NCBI GenBank assembly: GCA_910585015.1
Contig: CAJUCT010000036.1
Location: forward strand, 1-35,875
DNA: 35,875 nucleotides
Source: an uncultured Acetatifactor sp.
GTDB lineage: Bacteria; Bacillota; Clostridia; Lachnospirales; Lachnospiraceae
Reading direction: 5' to 3'
Below are positions 15,260 to 22,613 of this stretch, piece after piece. The position numbers and the translations under genes are program-made. Below the pieces are notes generated by a model that had not been told where the DNA came from, made no database searches, and worked only from the letters and a program-made list of their open reading frames with translations. Position 1 is the stretch's first letter, and each line of letters begins with the position of its first letter.

Positions 15260-16354
15260 TTAAAAGTTCCAAAAACCGTAGGTTTCATTTAACTGTTCAA
15301 TATAGCTGCCAAGTTCCTCCGCCATCCGCTCCGCCTCCGGCCTGCGGATATGTCCCTTGGTGCCGGTGCTGTTGTTGCTGTAGGCAAAATAATGAATCCG
15401 CGCGTCCGCCTTTTCCTCCACCACCTGCCTGATGGCCCGGTCCCAGCTTTTGTCGTGCTCCAGAATCGTGGTTTTGCAGATGAAATGGGCATCTGGATAA
15501 ATCCCCTTAAGGGTGTCCAGGAAACCGCTGTAGGCCGCCCGCCAATGCCGGGATGCCTCACTGTCATAGTCCTGGGCCATATAGTCTGTGGGATGACTGT
15601 CGTTCTGCCCGAAGGCCAGAATCACCACCTGGGGCGTATACAGAGAAAAATCCCATGACTTAGGCTGGCACAGGTTCGGATGGTACTGCATTTTATCATA
15701 CATCCACTCCATCCCCCGGGCCTTTGGTTCGTTGAAATATCCCTCTCCGTTTTGCAGCGCAATGCCGCCCTGGGCTATGTCATGGAGCTGCGCTCCCAGC
15801 TTTCTGGCAGTTATCCACGCATAAGAATAATAGCTGTTGGAGTACTCCCCGTTGTGCTCCGGATCCGGCTGTCCGCAGTAATCCACGGCTTCGGAAACCT
15901 CACCGGCGGACACAGAATCCCCGAATACCTCCATTTTTCGTTCCGGCAGAGGTTCCGGTGTCAGCACCTGCCCGTCCGCCGCCAGGAGGAAGCCGTGAAA
16001 AAGAGCCATGTGGCAGGAATCCATACGCTTGAACAGACACAGCTCATGTTCTCCCTCCCCCAGGTTCTCCCCCAGCGTCAGAACCGTCTCCCCCTCGTCC
16101 GCCAGATCCCCCCGGTACTGCTGTCCGTCCAGAAGCCATCCCATGCAGCTGGTCCAATAGGAGCGTATGTTGGTAAACACCGCCCGGATGCTGCTGCCTG
16201 TGAAGCGGATTCGCACGAAACTGGCGGGATATACCATGAGCGCCCCGTCCTCCCGGTCCCTGTCGATCCGCCCGCAGTACTGAAGCCTCGACTCCTGCCA
16301 GGAGACGGGCCGCTCCCCCGCCAAAGCATATGGCTGTAAATATTCTGTATGCAT
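15260..16354 (-). CDS. Acetyl-mannan esterase, CE2-like
   Basis: A 364-residue protein with the CE2 layout: an N-terminal beta-sandwich (about residues 20-135) followed by an SGNH-type catalytic domain with the nucleophile Ser147 in FGDSVSAGE. Later motifs are WDFSLYTPQVVILAFGQND, and near the C-terminus KGHIRRPEAERMAEEL, whose His is the likely catalytic base; CE2 enzymes can work with a Ser-His pair. There is no signal peptide, so it would act on imported, acetylated oligosaccharides. It precedes the CE17-like esterase and follows the phosphorylase gene in the same direction. ATG 16354 is preceded by AAAGGGACTATAAAGT. The upstream gap carries the GCGGAAC leader motif. Confidence 0.85.
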   Translation of the reverse strand: MHTEYLQPYALAGERPVSWQESRLQYCGRIDRDREDGALMVYPASFVRIRFTGSSIRAVFTNIRSYWTSCMGWLLDGQQYRGDLADEGETVLTLGENLGEGEHELCLFKRMDSCHMALFHGFLLAADGQVLTPEPLPERKMEVFGDSVSAGEVSEAVDYCGQPDPEHNGEYSNSYYSYAWITARKLGAQLHDIAQGGIALQNGEGYFNEPKARGMEWMYDKMQYHPNLCQPKSWDFSLYTPQVVILAFGQNDSHPTDYMAQDYDSEASRHWRAAYSGFLDTLKGIYPDAHFICKTTILEHDKSWDRAIRQVVEEKADARIHYFAYSNNSTGTKGHIRRPEAERMAEELGSYIEQLNETYGFWNF

Positions 16355-16445
16355 ACTTTATAGTCCCTTTCTTATTTGGAGTTCCGCATCTTCCCTCCCA
16401 ATGCCCTTTCCGTGGAATAAGTCCTGTCCCAAATACGGCCAGCAC

Positions 16446-17657
16446 TTATTCCTGGCTTTGTCCGGGCCGATGCTGTTTGGAGTTTCGCAGGAGTTCCAGA
16501 TTTTTCTCGATGAACTCGCATCTCTGCGCCACGCACTCCACGCTGCGCAGAGGATCCTCCGGCGTATTAAATACATAGTCCGTCAGTTTGTCGATGGTGG
16601 TGGTGGCCACATGCATGCGGGTATCGCTGGAAGCATAGTAGATGTACACATCCCCGTTCTCCCTGGCGATGGCGCCGTTGGTGAACACCACATTGGACAC
16701 ATCCCCCACCCTCTCCGGGCCTCTGGGGCCGATCAGCAGACCGGAGGGCTCCGCAATCACTTTCGCGGGATCCTCCAAAGCCGTGGCAAAGGCATAGATC
16801 ACATAGCGCAGCCCTGCCGCCGTGTTGCGCACTCCGTGGGCGATATGTATCCAGCCCCGGTCCGTCTTGATGGGCACGGCTCCGGCGCCGTTTTTCACCT
16901 CGGTGATGGTGTGGTATTTTCTCTTGCTGGTGATAATCTCCTGGTCAATCACCGCATGGGTGATATCCTCGCACAGCCCAAAGCCGATGCCTCCGCCGGA
17001 ACCGGTGTCGATGAAATCATCCATGGGTCTGGTGTAAAAAGCATACTTGCCGTCCACAAACTCCGGATGCAGCACCACATTGCGCTGTTGAGGGGAATTT
17101 AGGGTCTTTAAGTTGGGCAGACGCTCCCAGTCCTTCAGATTTTTGGTGCGCACAATACCGGCCGCCGCCACGGCAGCGGACAGGTCGTTTACGGAAGTAT
17201 CCTTGCTCTCGGAACAGAATACGCCGTAGATCCAGCCGTCCTCATGCCTGGTCAGACGCATATCGTATACATTGGTCTCCTCCGGGCAGGTGTCCGGCAG
17301 CAGGATGGGGGAATCCCAGAAGCGGAAATTGTCTATACCATTGTCACTCTCCGCCACGGCAAAGAAGGATTTCCTGTCGTTTCCCTCCACCCTGGCCACC
17401 AGGTAGAATTTGCCGTCCAGTTCAATGGCCCCGGAATTCATCACCGCATTGATGCCCAGCCGCTCCATAAAATAAGGATTGGTCTCCTTGTTCAAGTCAA
17501 ATCTCCAGTGGAGGGGCGCATGTTCCCTGGTCAGCACCGGGTATTTATACCGCTCGAACAGACCATTGTAAAAACTTGTGTCCACCTCGTTTTTTCTGGT
17601 AAGCAGTTTTTCCTGCTCCGCTGCCAGATCATAATATTTCTCATGTACCATTGCCAT
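16446..17657 (-). CDS. GH130 4-O-beta-D-mannosyl-D-glucose phosphorylase
   Basis: A 403-residue cytoplasmic enzyme that converts mannosyl-beta-1,4-glucose plus phosphate to mannose 1-phosphate and glucose. The sequence follows the GH130 subfamily 1 pattern: YLVARVEGNDRKSFFAVAES, NVYDMRLTRHEDGWIYG with the likely proton donor D132, PQQRNVVLHPEFVDGKYAFY, GSGGGIGFGL, HGVRNTAAGLRYV, and SNVVFTNGAIA. Length fits the family. It starts 35 bases after the end of the 2-epimerase gene, which makes its substrate from mannobiose, so the two form one metabolic step. The ATG follows AAAGGCGGAG. Subfamily 2 enzymes (mannooligosaccharide phosphorylases) lack several of these motifs, so I favour the disaccharide enzyme. 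Confidence 0.92.
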   Translation of the reverse strand: MAMVHEKYYDLAAEQEKLLTRKNEVDTSFYNGLFERYKYPVLTREHAPLHWRFDLNKETNPYFMERLGINAVMNSGAIELDGKFYLVARVEGNDRKSFFAVAESDNGIDNFRFWDSPILLPDTCPEETNVYDMRLTRHEDGWIYGVFCSESKDTSVNDLSAAVAAAGIVRTKNLKDWERLPNLKTLNSPQQRNVVLHPEFVDGKYAFYTRPMDDFIDTGSGGGIGFGLCEDITHAVIDQEIITSKRKYHTITEVKNGAGAVPIKTDRGWIHIAHGVRNTAAGLRYVIYAFATALEDPAKVIAEPSGLLIGPRGPERVGDVSNVVFTNGAIARENGDVYIYYASSDTRMHVATTTIDKLTDYVFNTPEDPLRSVECVAQRCEFIEKNLELLRNSKQHRPGQSQE

Positions 17658-17692
17658 ATTCTTGCTCCGCCTTTCTTAATTTTGAGTTCCGC

Positions 17693-18859
17693 TTATCCCC
17701 TCTTCATCATTTCCATGCACATACGTCCGTTGTGGTAGGGGCATTTCCAGGGTTCCACGATGGGCTTGTCCAGATCCGGCCTGCCGTTTTCATCGGTGCG
17801 CCAGTACCATTCGCCCCCCTCTCTGGAATCTGCCACGTACTTTTTGATAAACTCCCATATGTCCAGGGCCGCCTCCCGGAAATACTCCTTCTCCGGAGCC
17901 TTCTGCCAGGCATTGTAAAAGCCCACCACGCTCTCGGCCTGTACCCACCAGATCCGCCACTCGTCATCCACGCCCCGCTCGCACTCATTTTTCAGGGAAT
18001 GATTGCTGTAGGCCGTCTCATATACATTCTGCTCCAAATCCGCCGTGATAGGGGCCATTTTCGCCTTATAGACCGGATCCCCCAGCACCGATATCCCCCG
18101 GTCCACCAGCCATGCCGTCTCTATGTCATGGCCGTAGGAATGCAGCTCGATCAGGCTGTTCATATCATTGTCAAAAAATACCTCCTGCCGGTGCAGGTCA
18201 GGATTATATATCTTTTCCGCGATCAGATCCATCATCCAGCGCAGCTTCACAGCCGCTGTCTCGTCGCCGGATACCCGCAGCAGTTCCGTGTAAGCTTCGA
18301 ACACATGCAGCAGGGTGTTCATGGTGCGGTCAGCCATAACGCCGTTCTCCGACAGCTTATCGTTGTCCGCAGGCTGAAAATCAATATCCAGCGCCTCCTT
18401 GTAGCCGTATTCATCAAAGCATTTGGTCTCGATTACCCTCTGCAGCTCGCGGGCCAATTCCAGGGTCTCCCCGTCGCCGGACGCCGCATAATAACTGGAC
18501 AGGGCATAGATGGCGAACGCCTGGTTGTAGGTATGTTTGGTGGTGTCCTCCGGTTTCCCGTCGTAAGTCACGGACCAGTAAACGCCGCCCCGCTGCCCGT
18601 CCAGACAGTGCTCCTTCAAAAAACGATAAGCGTGGTCCGCATACTCCTTCAGGCTCTGATCCTGCAAGACCATCCATGCGTTGGAGAAAAACCACAGAAT
18701 CCGGCTGTTCAGAATGCAGCCCTTGGCCGCCTGCTTATCCACATTCCCATTCGTATCCATAAAGCCGTAAAAGCCCCCGTGTTCCTGGTCTTTCAGTCCT
18801 TTCCAGAAGGGCAGCAGCTTTTTCTCCAAATGCTCCCTCATTTCCTCCGCTACATTCAT
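17693..18859 (-). CDS. AGE-family cellobiose/mannobiose 2-epimerase
   Basis: A 388-residue (alpha/alpha)6-barrel enzyme of the N-acylglucosamine 2-epimerase superfamily. Characteristic segments include PFWKGLKDQEHGGFYG near the start, AKGCILNSRILWFFS, TKHTYNQAFAIYALSSYY, ELHSYGHDIETAWL and DDEWRIWWVQAESVVGF, which carry the catalytic histidines and the aromatic sugar-binding residues of cellobiose 2-epimerases. In mannan metabolism it turns mannobiose into mannosylglucose for the adjacent GH130 phosphorylase. I chose ATG 18859, directly after AGGAGGAAAGAG, over the longer frame to 18943, which would read into the hairpin repeat. No signal peptide. Confidence 0.92.
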   Translation of the reverse strand: MNVAEEMREHLEKKLLPFWKGLKDQEHGGFYGFMDTNGNVDKQAAKGCILNSRILWFFSNAWMVLQDQSLKEYADHAYRFLKEHCLDGQRGGVYWSVTYDGKPEDTTKHTYNQAFAIYALSSYYAASGDGETLELARELQRVIETKCFDEYGYKEALDIDFQPADNDKLSENGVMADRTMNTLLHVFEAYTELLRVSGDETAAVKLRWMMDLIAEKIYNPDLHRQEVFFDNDMNSLIELHSYGHDIETAWLVDRGISVLGDPVYKAKMAPITADLEQNVYETAYSNHSLKNECERGVDDEWRIWWVQAESVVGFYNAWQKAPEKEYFREAALDIWEFIKKYVADSREGGEWYWRTDENGRPDLDKPIVEPWKCPYHNGRMCMEMMKRG

Positions 18860-18900
18860 CTCTTTCCTCCTATTTAAATCGCTGCGCGATGGCACTGAAG

Positions 18901-18993
18901 GGTGAAGTCCCTTCGGCGCACAAATGAGAGAGACGTCTTTCATTCGTAACAGATCTCATGAAAGACGCTCTCGTGCGCCTTCGCAACTTCACC
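18901..18993. repeat. 93-bp imperfect palindrome between regulator and epimerase genes
   Basis: GGTGAAGT at 18901 pairs with ACTTCACC ending at 18993. Further in, GGCGCAC pairs with GTGCGCC, and AGACGTCTTTCAT with ATGAAAGACG, so almost the whole stretch can form one long hairpin. It occupies most of the 146-base gap. It could end or weaken transcription from the LacI gene or stabilise the epimerase message. There is no T-run on the minus strand, so a classical terminator is unlikely. Confidence 0.7.
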
Positions 18994-19005
18994 TGTCCAA
19001 GCATC

Positions 19006-20052
19006 CTATAAACCGGGAACCCTGCTGCCATTCTTATTACCATATCTACTCACACTGCCCCGAATCACAATCTCCCCCTCGATAATCTTCATATTGCAGC
19101 GGCTGTCGTCCCCGCCGATCCGGCGCACCAGCATGTCGATCCCTGTCTCCGCCATCTGGGGCATGTTCACCGAGTAAGTGGTGATGGGCACATCACACAG
19201 GCCGGGAAAGAGCCAGTCGTCATACCCCACCAAAGACACATCCTCCGGCACCCGATAGCCTGCCTCCAGCAGACTCTTGACCATCCTGCTGGCAGTCAGG
19301 TCGCTGTTGCACACAAAGGCCGTGGGCAGTTCCTGGGGCAGAGTAATCCTGTCATAACAGTAGATGCTGCTATCATCGCTCCTGTCCTTCAGAACCCAGT
19401 CCGGCCTTTCCTGTACCCCGTGCTCCATCAGAGATTTCCGGTATCCCAGGTATCTGTCCATAATACTCTCTGTGGCCAGCACCGTGCCCACAAAACCAAT
19501 CTTCTCATGCCCCATCTGAAACAGGTAATTGGTCATATAGTAGGCTCCATAGAAACTGTTGCTGATCACGCAGTCCTCCTGCAGCTGCTTGTCATAAAAA
19601 TCCATATACACCACAGGCACCCTGCACTTTTTTTTCAGCATCCGCAGGTACTCGGTCCGAATGCTTCCCAGAATAATCAATCCGTCAATCTTATCCTCCT
19701 GCACCAGCTTGGGCTCCTCCAGATCCCTCTCACGGACGCTGTCCAGCACCTCCGGAATCACATAACAATTCTTCTGACTGGCACAGGTGATAATCTTCTG
19801 GTGAAATTCCCAGTAAAAGGTGGCATATTTTTCCACATACTGCTCGCCCATGATCACACCGATATTATAACTGCGCTTTTCCTCCTGCCGACTGCTGACC
19901 GGCGGCTTGTATCCCATCTCCTCCGCCAGGAGCTTGATCCGCTCTCTCATCTCCTCACTGACGCCCTTCTGGTCCGCCAGAGCCTTGGACACCGTCACGG
20001 TGCTGACTCCCAGCCGCTGGGCTATATCCGACATTCTTACGCCTTTTGCCAT
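19006..20052 (-). CDS. LacI-family transcriptional regulator
   Basis: A 348-residue LacI/GalR-type repressor. Residues 6-55 hold the DNA-binding head: MSDIAQRLGVSTVTVSKAL followed by GVSEEMRERIKLLAEEMGY. The rest is a periplasmic-binding-protein-like sugar sensor (YNIGVIMGEQY, DGLIILGS, MGHEKIGFVG, DVSLVGYDDW). It lies between the alpha-galactosidase and the 2-epimerase genes, so it most likely controls the mannan locus in response to a manno-oligosaccharide or a derivative; the effector is not known. ATG 20052 follows GGAGGTTGAGAG. A tandem repeated motif lies in the gap upstream. Confidence 0.93.
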   Translation of the reverse strand: MAKGVRMSDIAQRLGVSTVTVSKALADQKGVSEEMRERIKLLAEEMGYKPPVSSRQEEKRSYNIGVIMGEQYVEKYATFYWEFHQKIITCASQKNCYVIPEVLDSVRERDLEEPKLVQEDKIDGLIILGSIRTEYLRMLKKKCRVPVVYMDFYDKQLQEDCVISNSFYGAYYMTNYLFQMGHEKIGFVGTVLATESIMDRYLGYRKSLMEHGVQERPDWVLKDRSDDSSIYCYDRITLPQELPTAFVCNSDLTASRMVKSLLEAGYRVPEDVSLVGYDDWLFPGLCDVPITTYSVNMPQMAETGIDMLVRRIGGDDSRCNMKIIEGEIVIRGSVSRYGNKNGSRVPGL

Positions 20053-20122
20053 CTCTCAACCTCCATCTCTCGTTTGCCTTGTCCCTATCTCATGTAATCC
20101 GAAGGTTTTTTATCTTATTTTA

Positions 20123-20157
20123 AGTTCCGCTTATGCTGTTTTTTGTTCCGCTTATGC
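20123..20157 (-). promoter_or_regulatory. Tandem GCATAAGCGGAAC motif before the LacI gene
   Basis: GTTCCGCTTATGC occurs twice on the plus strand, at 20124-20136 and 20145-20157, 21 bp apart (two helical turns). Relatives lie in the gaps before the GH130 gene (17671-17696) and the CE2-like gene (16367-16390), there followed by a shared leader, AAATTAAGAAAGG or AAATAAGAAAGGG. It could be an operator or an RNA-level signal. This is inferred from recurrence only. Confidence 0.45.
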
Positions 20158-20162
20158 CCGTA

Positions 20163-22394
20163 TTATTCCTGCTTCAGCCAAATCAGCTTCGCCCGGAAAT
20201 CGCCCCACAGACGCTCCAGGATTATGCCGCCGTTTTCCAGCAGCTGCCCGCTGTATGCTTTGTCCGTATCTTTTACTATGGACTCGGCATCCCCCTGCAT
20301 GTCTACCTCGTACAGATGATACACGGCAGTCCCGTCCAGCCCCTGAAGCCGCAAAATTCTGCTGTGCCGGTTGGGCTCTCCCAACACCTGCACATAAAAT
20401 ACCAGACTCTCCTTTTTGTCCTTGCTCACCACCTGGAAACAGTCGTACAGATGGTTGTCCCCGTAGGAGGCAATGCGGTAATAGTCGCCCTCCCGCACCA
20501 AATCGTTGAACTTATGGTACATGGCGGTCTGTCTGCCCACCATCTCCTTGTCCTCTTCGCTGAGCTTAGTGATGTCCAGTTCATAGCCAAAGGTCCCCGC
20601 CAGCGCCACAAAGCCTCTGGTCTCAAAGGGAGTGCTGCGGCCCACAGTATGGTTGGGGCACACGCTGACATGGGCGCCCATGGACGACAACGGATATACC
20701 AGCGACGTCCCCTCCTGGATCGCCAGCCTCTCGATGGCATCTGCGTCGTCGGAGCACCATATCTGGGGACTGTAGTACAGCATACCCGGATCAAAACGGG
20801 CGCCGCCGCCGGAACAGTTCTCCAGAAGCAGCTGCGGGAACTCTGCCAGCAGTCTCTCCTGCATCTCATACATGCCCAGCACATAGCGGTGGTACAACTC
20901 TCCCTGCCTGTCCGGCTCCAGCGCTGCGCTGCCCAGGTCGCTTAAGGGACGGTTCATATCCCATTTCACATACTTAATGTTGGCGCTGTGGAGCACGGCA
21001 AACATCTGCTCCATGATACAATCCCGCACCTCCCGGCGGCTTATATCCAGCACATACTGATTGCGGGCCAGGCCGGGAGTCCGGCCCGGTATGGCGATGG
21101 CCCAGTCGGGATGCTCCTGATAAAGTCCGGACGCCGGGGAGATCATCTCCGGCTCAAACCAGATGCCGAATTCCATGCCCAGAGCATTCACGCTCTCCAC
21201 CAGTTTTTTCAGACCTCCTTTTAGCTTTTCCTCGTTGACCTGCCAATCTCCCAGCGCCCGGTTGTCGTCATAGCGGTTGCCGAACCAGCCGTCGTCCATG
21301 ACCAGCATCTCGATGCCAAGCCCCGCTGCCTCCCTGGCGATGTCCAGCAGCTTCTCCTCGTCAAAATCAAAGTAGGTGGCCTCCCAGTTGTTGATCAGAA
21401 TGGGGCGCTTTTTATTGCGGTAGGGACTGCGGATCAGGTGCTTCCTGTACAGATCGTGATAGGCGCGGCTCATGCCCCCCAGCCCTTCGCCGGAATAGAC
21501 CAGAATGACCTCCGGGGTCTGGAAACTTTCACCGGAGGCTAATTTCCAGCTAAAATCTTCGGGCTCAATGCCCACAGTCACCCTGACGCTGTCAAACTGG
21601 CTCCGCTCTGCCTGCATACGGAAATTCCCCGAATAGACGAAGCTGAAGCCGTATACATCCCCTCTGGTCTGGGTGGCCGTGTGCTCCAGCAGCGCCAGAA
21701 ACGGATGCTCCTGGTGGCCCGGTTCCCCCCGCAGGCTGGACACGGCATGTTTGCCATGGCTCACTCTGCGGCGGTCCATGCGGCGCTCTCTGGCCCAGGA
21801 GCCATGCAGCGTGATCATGTCATAGTCCCGGTCGTCCATGTCCAGACAGGCGCTCATGGCCTTCTCCAAAAAAATGGGCTGATCACTGTCATTGTAAAAG
21901 CGCACACTCCTGGCGATGGCGTCCGTGTCCTCAAACACACTGTAGGAAAGCACCGCCCGAAGGCCCAGCGCCCGGTCCCTGCAGGTGATAGCCAGAGTAG
22001 TCACTTCCCCATCGCCTCCAAAGGTGGCAGGCAGGCCCGCCAGCGCCTCCTTTCCCTGATAAATCTCATGGGAATCATAGGTCAAAAGCACGGCGCTGTG
22101 GCCCCCCGCACTGCGCACCCGGACGCTGCTCTCCCGGTAATCCCCCACGCCGTGAGCAGAGTACTCTGTCGGAAAGCTGTCCAGAAAAGAAAGCCTGTCC
22201 CGGGCATTGGTCTCCGGTGTCATAGGATTTTCACAGAGGCGCATCAGTGCGGACACGCCCTGCACATTGTGGATTCTCCTGCCATAATAAGCATGTCCCA
22301 GAAAGCCCTCCTGGTCAATAAGGCCAATACAATAGGTTGTTTTAGGCGTATCAAGCTTGAACAGTTTCTCCTCAGATATATAGGTTATTCCCAT
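20163..22394 (-). CDS. GH36 alpha-galactosidase
   Basis: A 743-residue cytoplasmic alpha-galactosidase of the large GH36 type (about 720-750 residues, tetrameric in characterised relatives). The N-terminal beta-sandwich (residues 1-320) is followed by the barrel with PILINNWEATYFDFDEEKLL, VMDDGWFGNRYDDNRALGDW, EFGIWFEPEMI, nucleophile D479 in YVKWDMNRPLSD, ENCSGGGARFD, and acid/base Asp549 or Asp550 in IWCSDDADAIERL. It removes alpha-1,6-galactose from galactomannan-derived or raffinose-type oligosaccharides. With the genes downstream, galactomannan fragments are the likely substrate. The GH32 gene next door could point to raffinose-family sugars as a second use. ATG 22394 follows AAGGGAAGG. 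It is the first gene of the mannan block. Confidence 0.95.
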   Translation of the reverse strand: MGITYISEEKLFKLDTPKTTYCIGLIDQEGFLGHAYYGRRIHNVQGVSALMRLCENPMTPETNARDRLSFLDSFPTEYSAHGVGDYRESSVRVRSAGGHSAVLLTYDSHEIYQGKEALAGLPATFGGDGEVTTLAITCRDRALGLRAVLSYSVFEDTDAIARSVRFYNDSDQPIFLEKAMSACLDMDDRDYDMITLHGSWARERRMDRRRVSHGKHAVSSLRGEPGHQEHPFLALLEHTATQTRGDVYGFSFVYSGNFRMQAERSQFDSVRVTVGIEPEDFSWKLASGESFQTPEVILVYSGEGLGGMSRAYHDLYRKHLIRSPYRNKKRPILINNWEATYFDFDEEKLLDIAREAAGLGIEMLVMDDGWFGNRYDDNRALGDWQVNEEKLKGGLKKLVESVNALGMEFGIWFEPEMISPASGLYQEHPDWAIAIPGRTPGLARNQYVLDISRREVRDCIMEQMFAVLHSANIKYVKWDMNRPLSDLGSAALEPDRQGELYHRYVLGMYEMQERLLAEFPQLLLENCSGGGARFDPGMLYYSPQIWCSDDADAIERLAIQEGTSLVYPLSSMGAHVSVCPNHTVGRSTPFETRGFVALAGTFGYELDITKLSEEDKEMVGRQTAMYHKFNDLVREGDYYRIASYGDNHLYDCFQVVSKDKKESLVFYVQVLGEPNRHSRILRLQGLDGTAVYHLYEVDMQGDAESIVKDTDKAYSGQLLENGGIILERLWGDFRAKLIWLKQE

Positions 22395-22418
22395 AGCGAT
22401 ACCTTCCCTTCGCTTATA

Positions 22419-22462
22419 ATTATATTTTGTTAAGTCTAATTAACCTCTTTATTAGTTAATTA
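22419..22462 (-). promoter_or_regulatory. Probable promoter and operator-like palindrome before the GH36 gene
   Basis: On the minus strand a perfect -10 TATAAT (plus 22419-22424) lies 24 bases before the GH36 start. The -35 area is poor, but a perfect inverted repeat TAATTAAC-N10-GTTAATTA (22437-22462) covers it. A repressor or activator could bind there. The surrounding AT-rich sequence makes chance palindromes easier. Confidence 0.45.
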
Positions 22463-22548
22463 TTAGTTTGATATTAGCAAATTTTCTATGGGAATACAAT
22501 GGACTTTTCAAAGATTTATTCGTTTCGTGGAGTTTACCAAAATGAAAA

Positions 22549-22582
22549 GGAAGAACTTAGTAAAGATTACCTAAGTTCTTCC
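22549..22582 (-). terminator. Intrinsic terminator of the GH32 gene
   Basis: A perfect 12-bp stem (GGAAGAACTTAG and its complement) with a 10-base loop lies 31 bases after the GH32 stop. It is followed on the minus strand by TTTTCATTTT. It separates the GH32 unit from the mannan block. Confidence 0.85.
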
Positions 22583-22613
22583 CTTATTGAAATCCCACGG
22601 CTGCCCGGGATGC

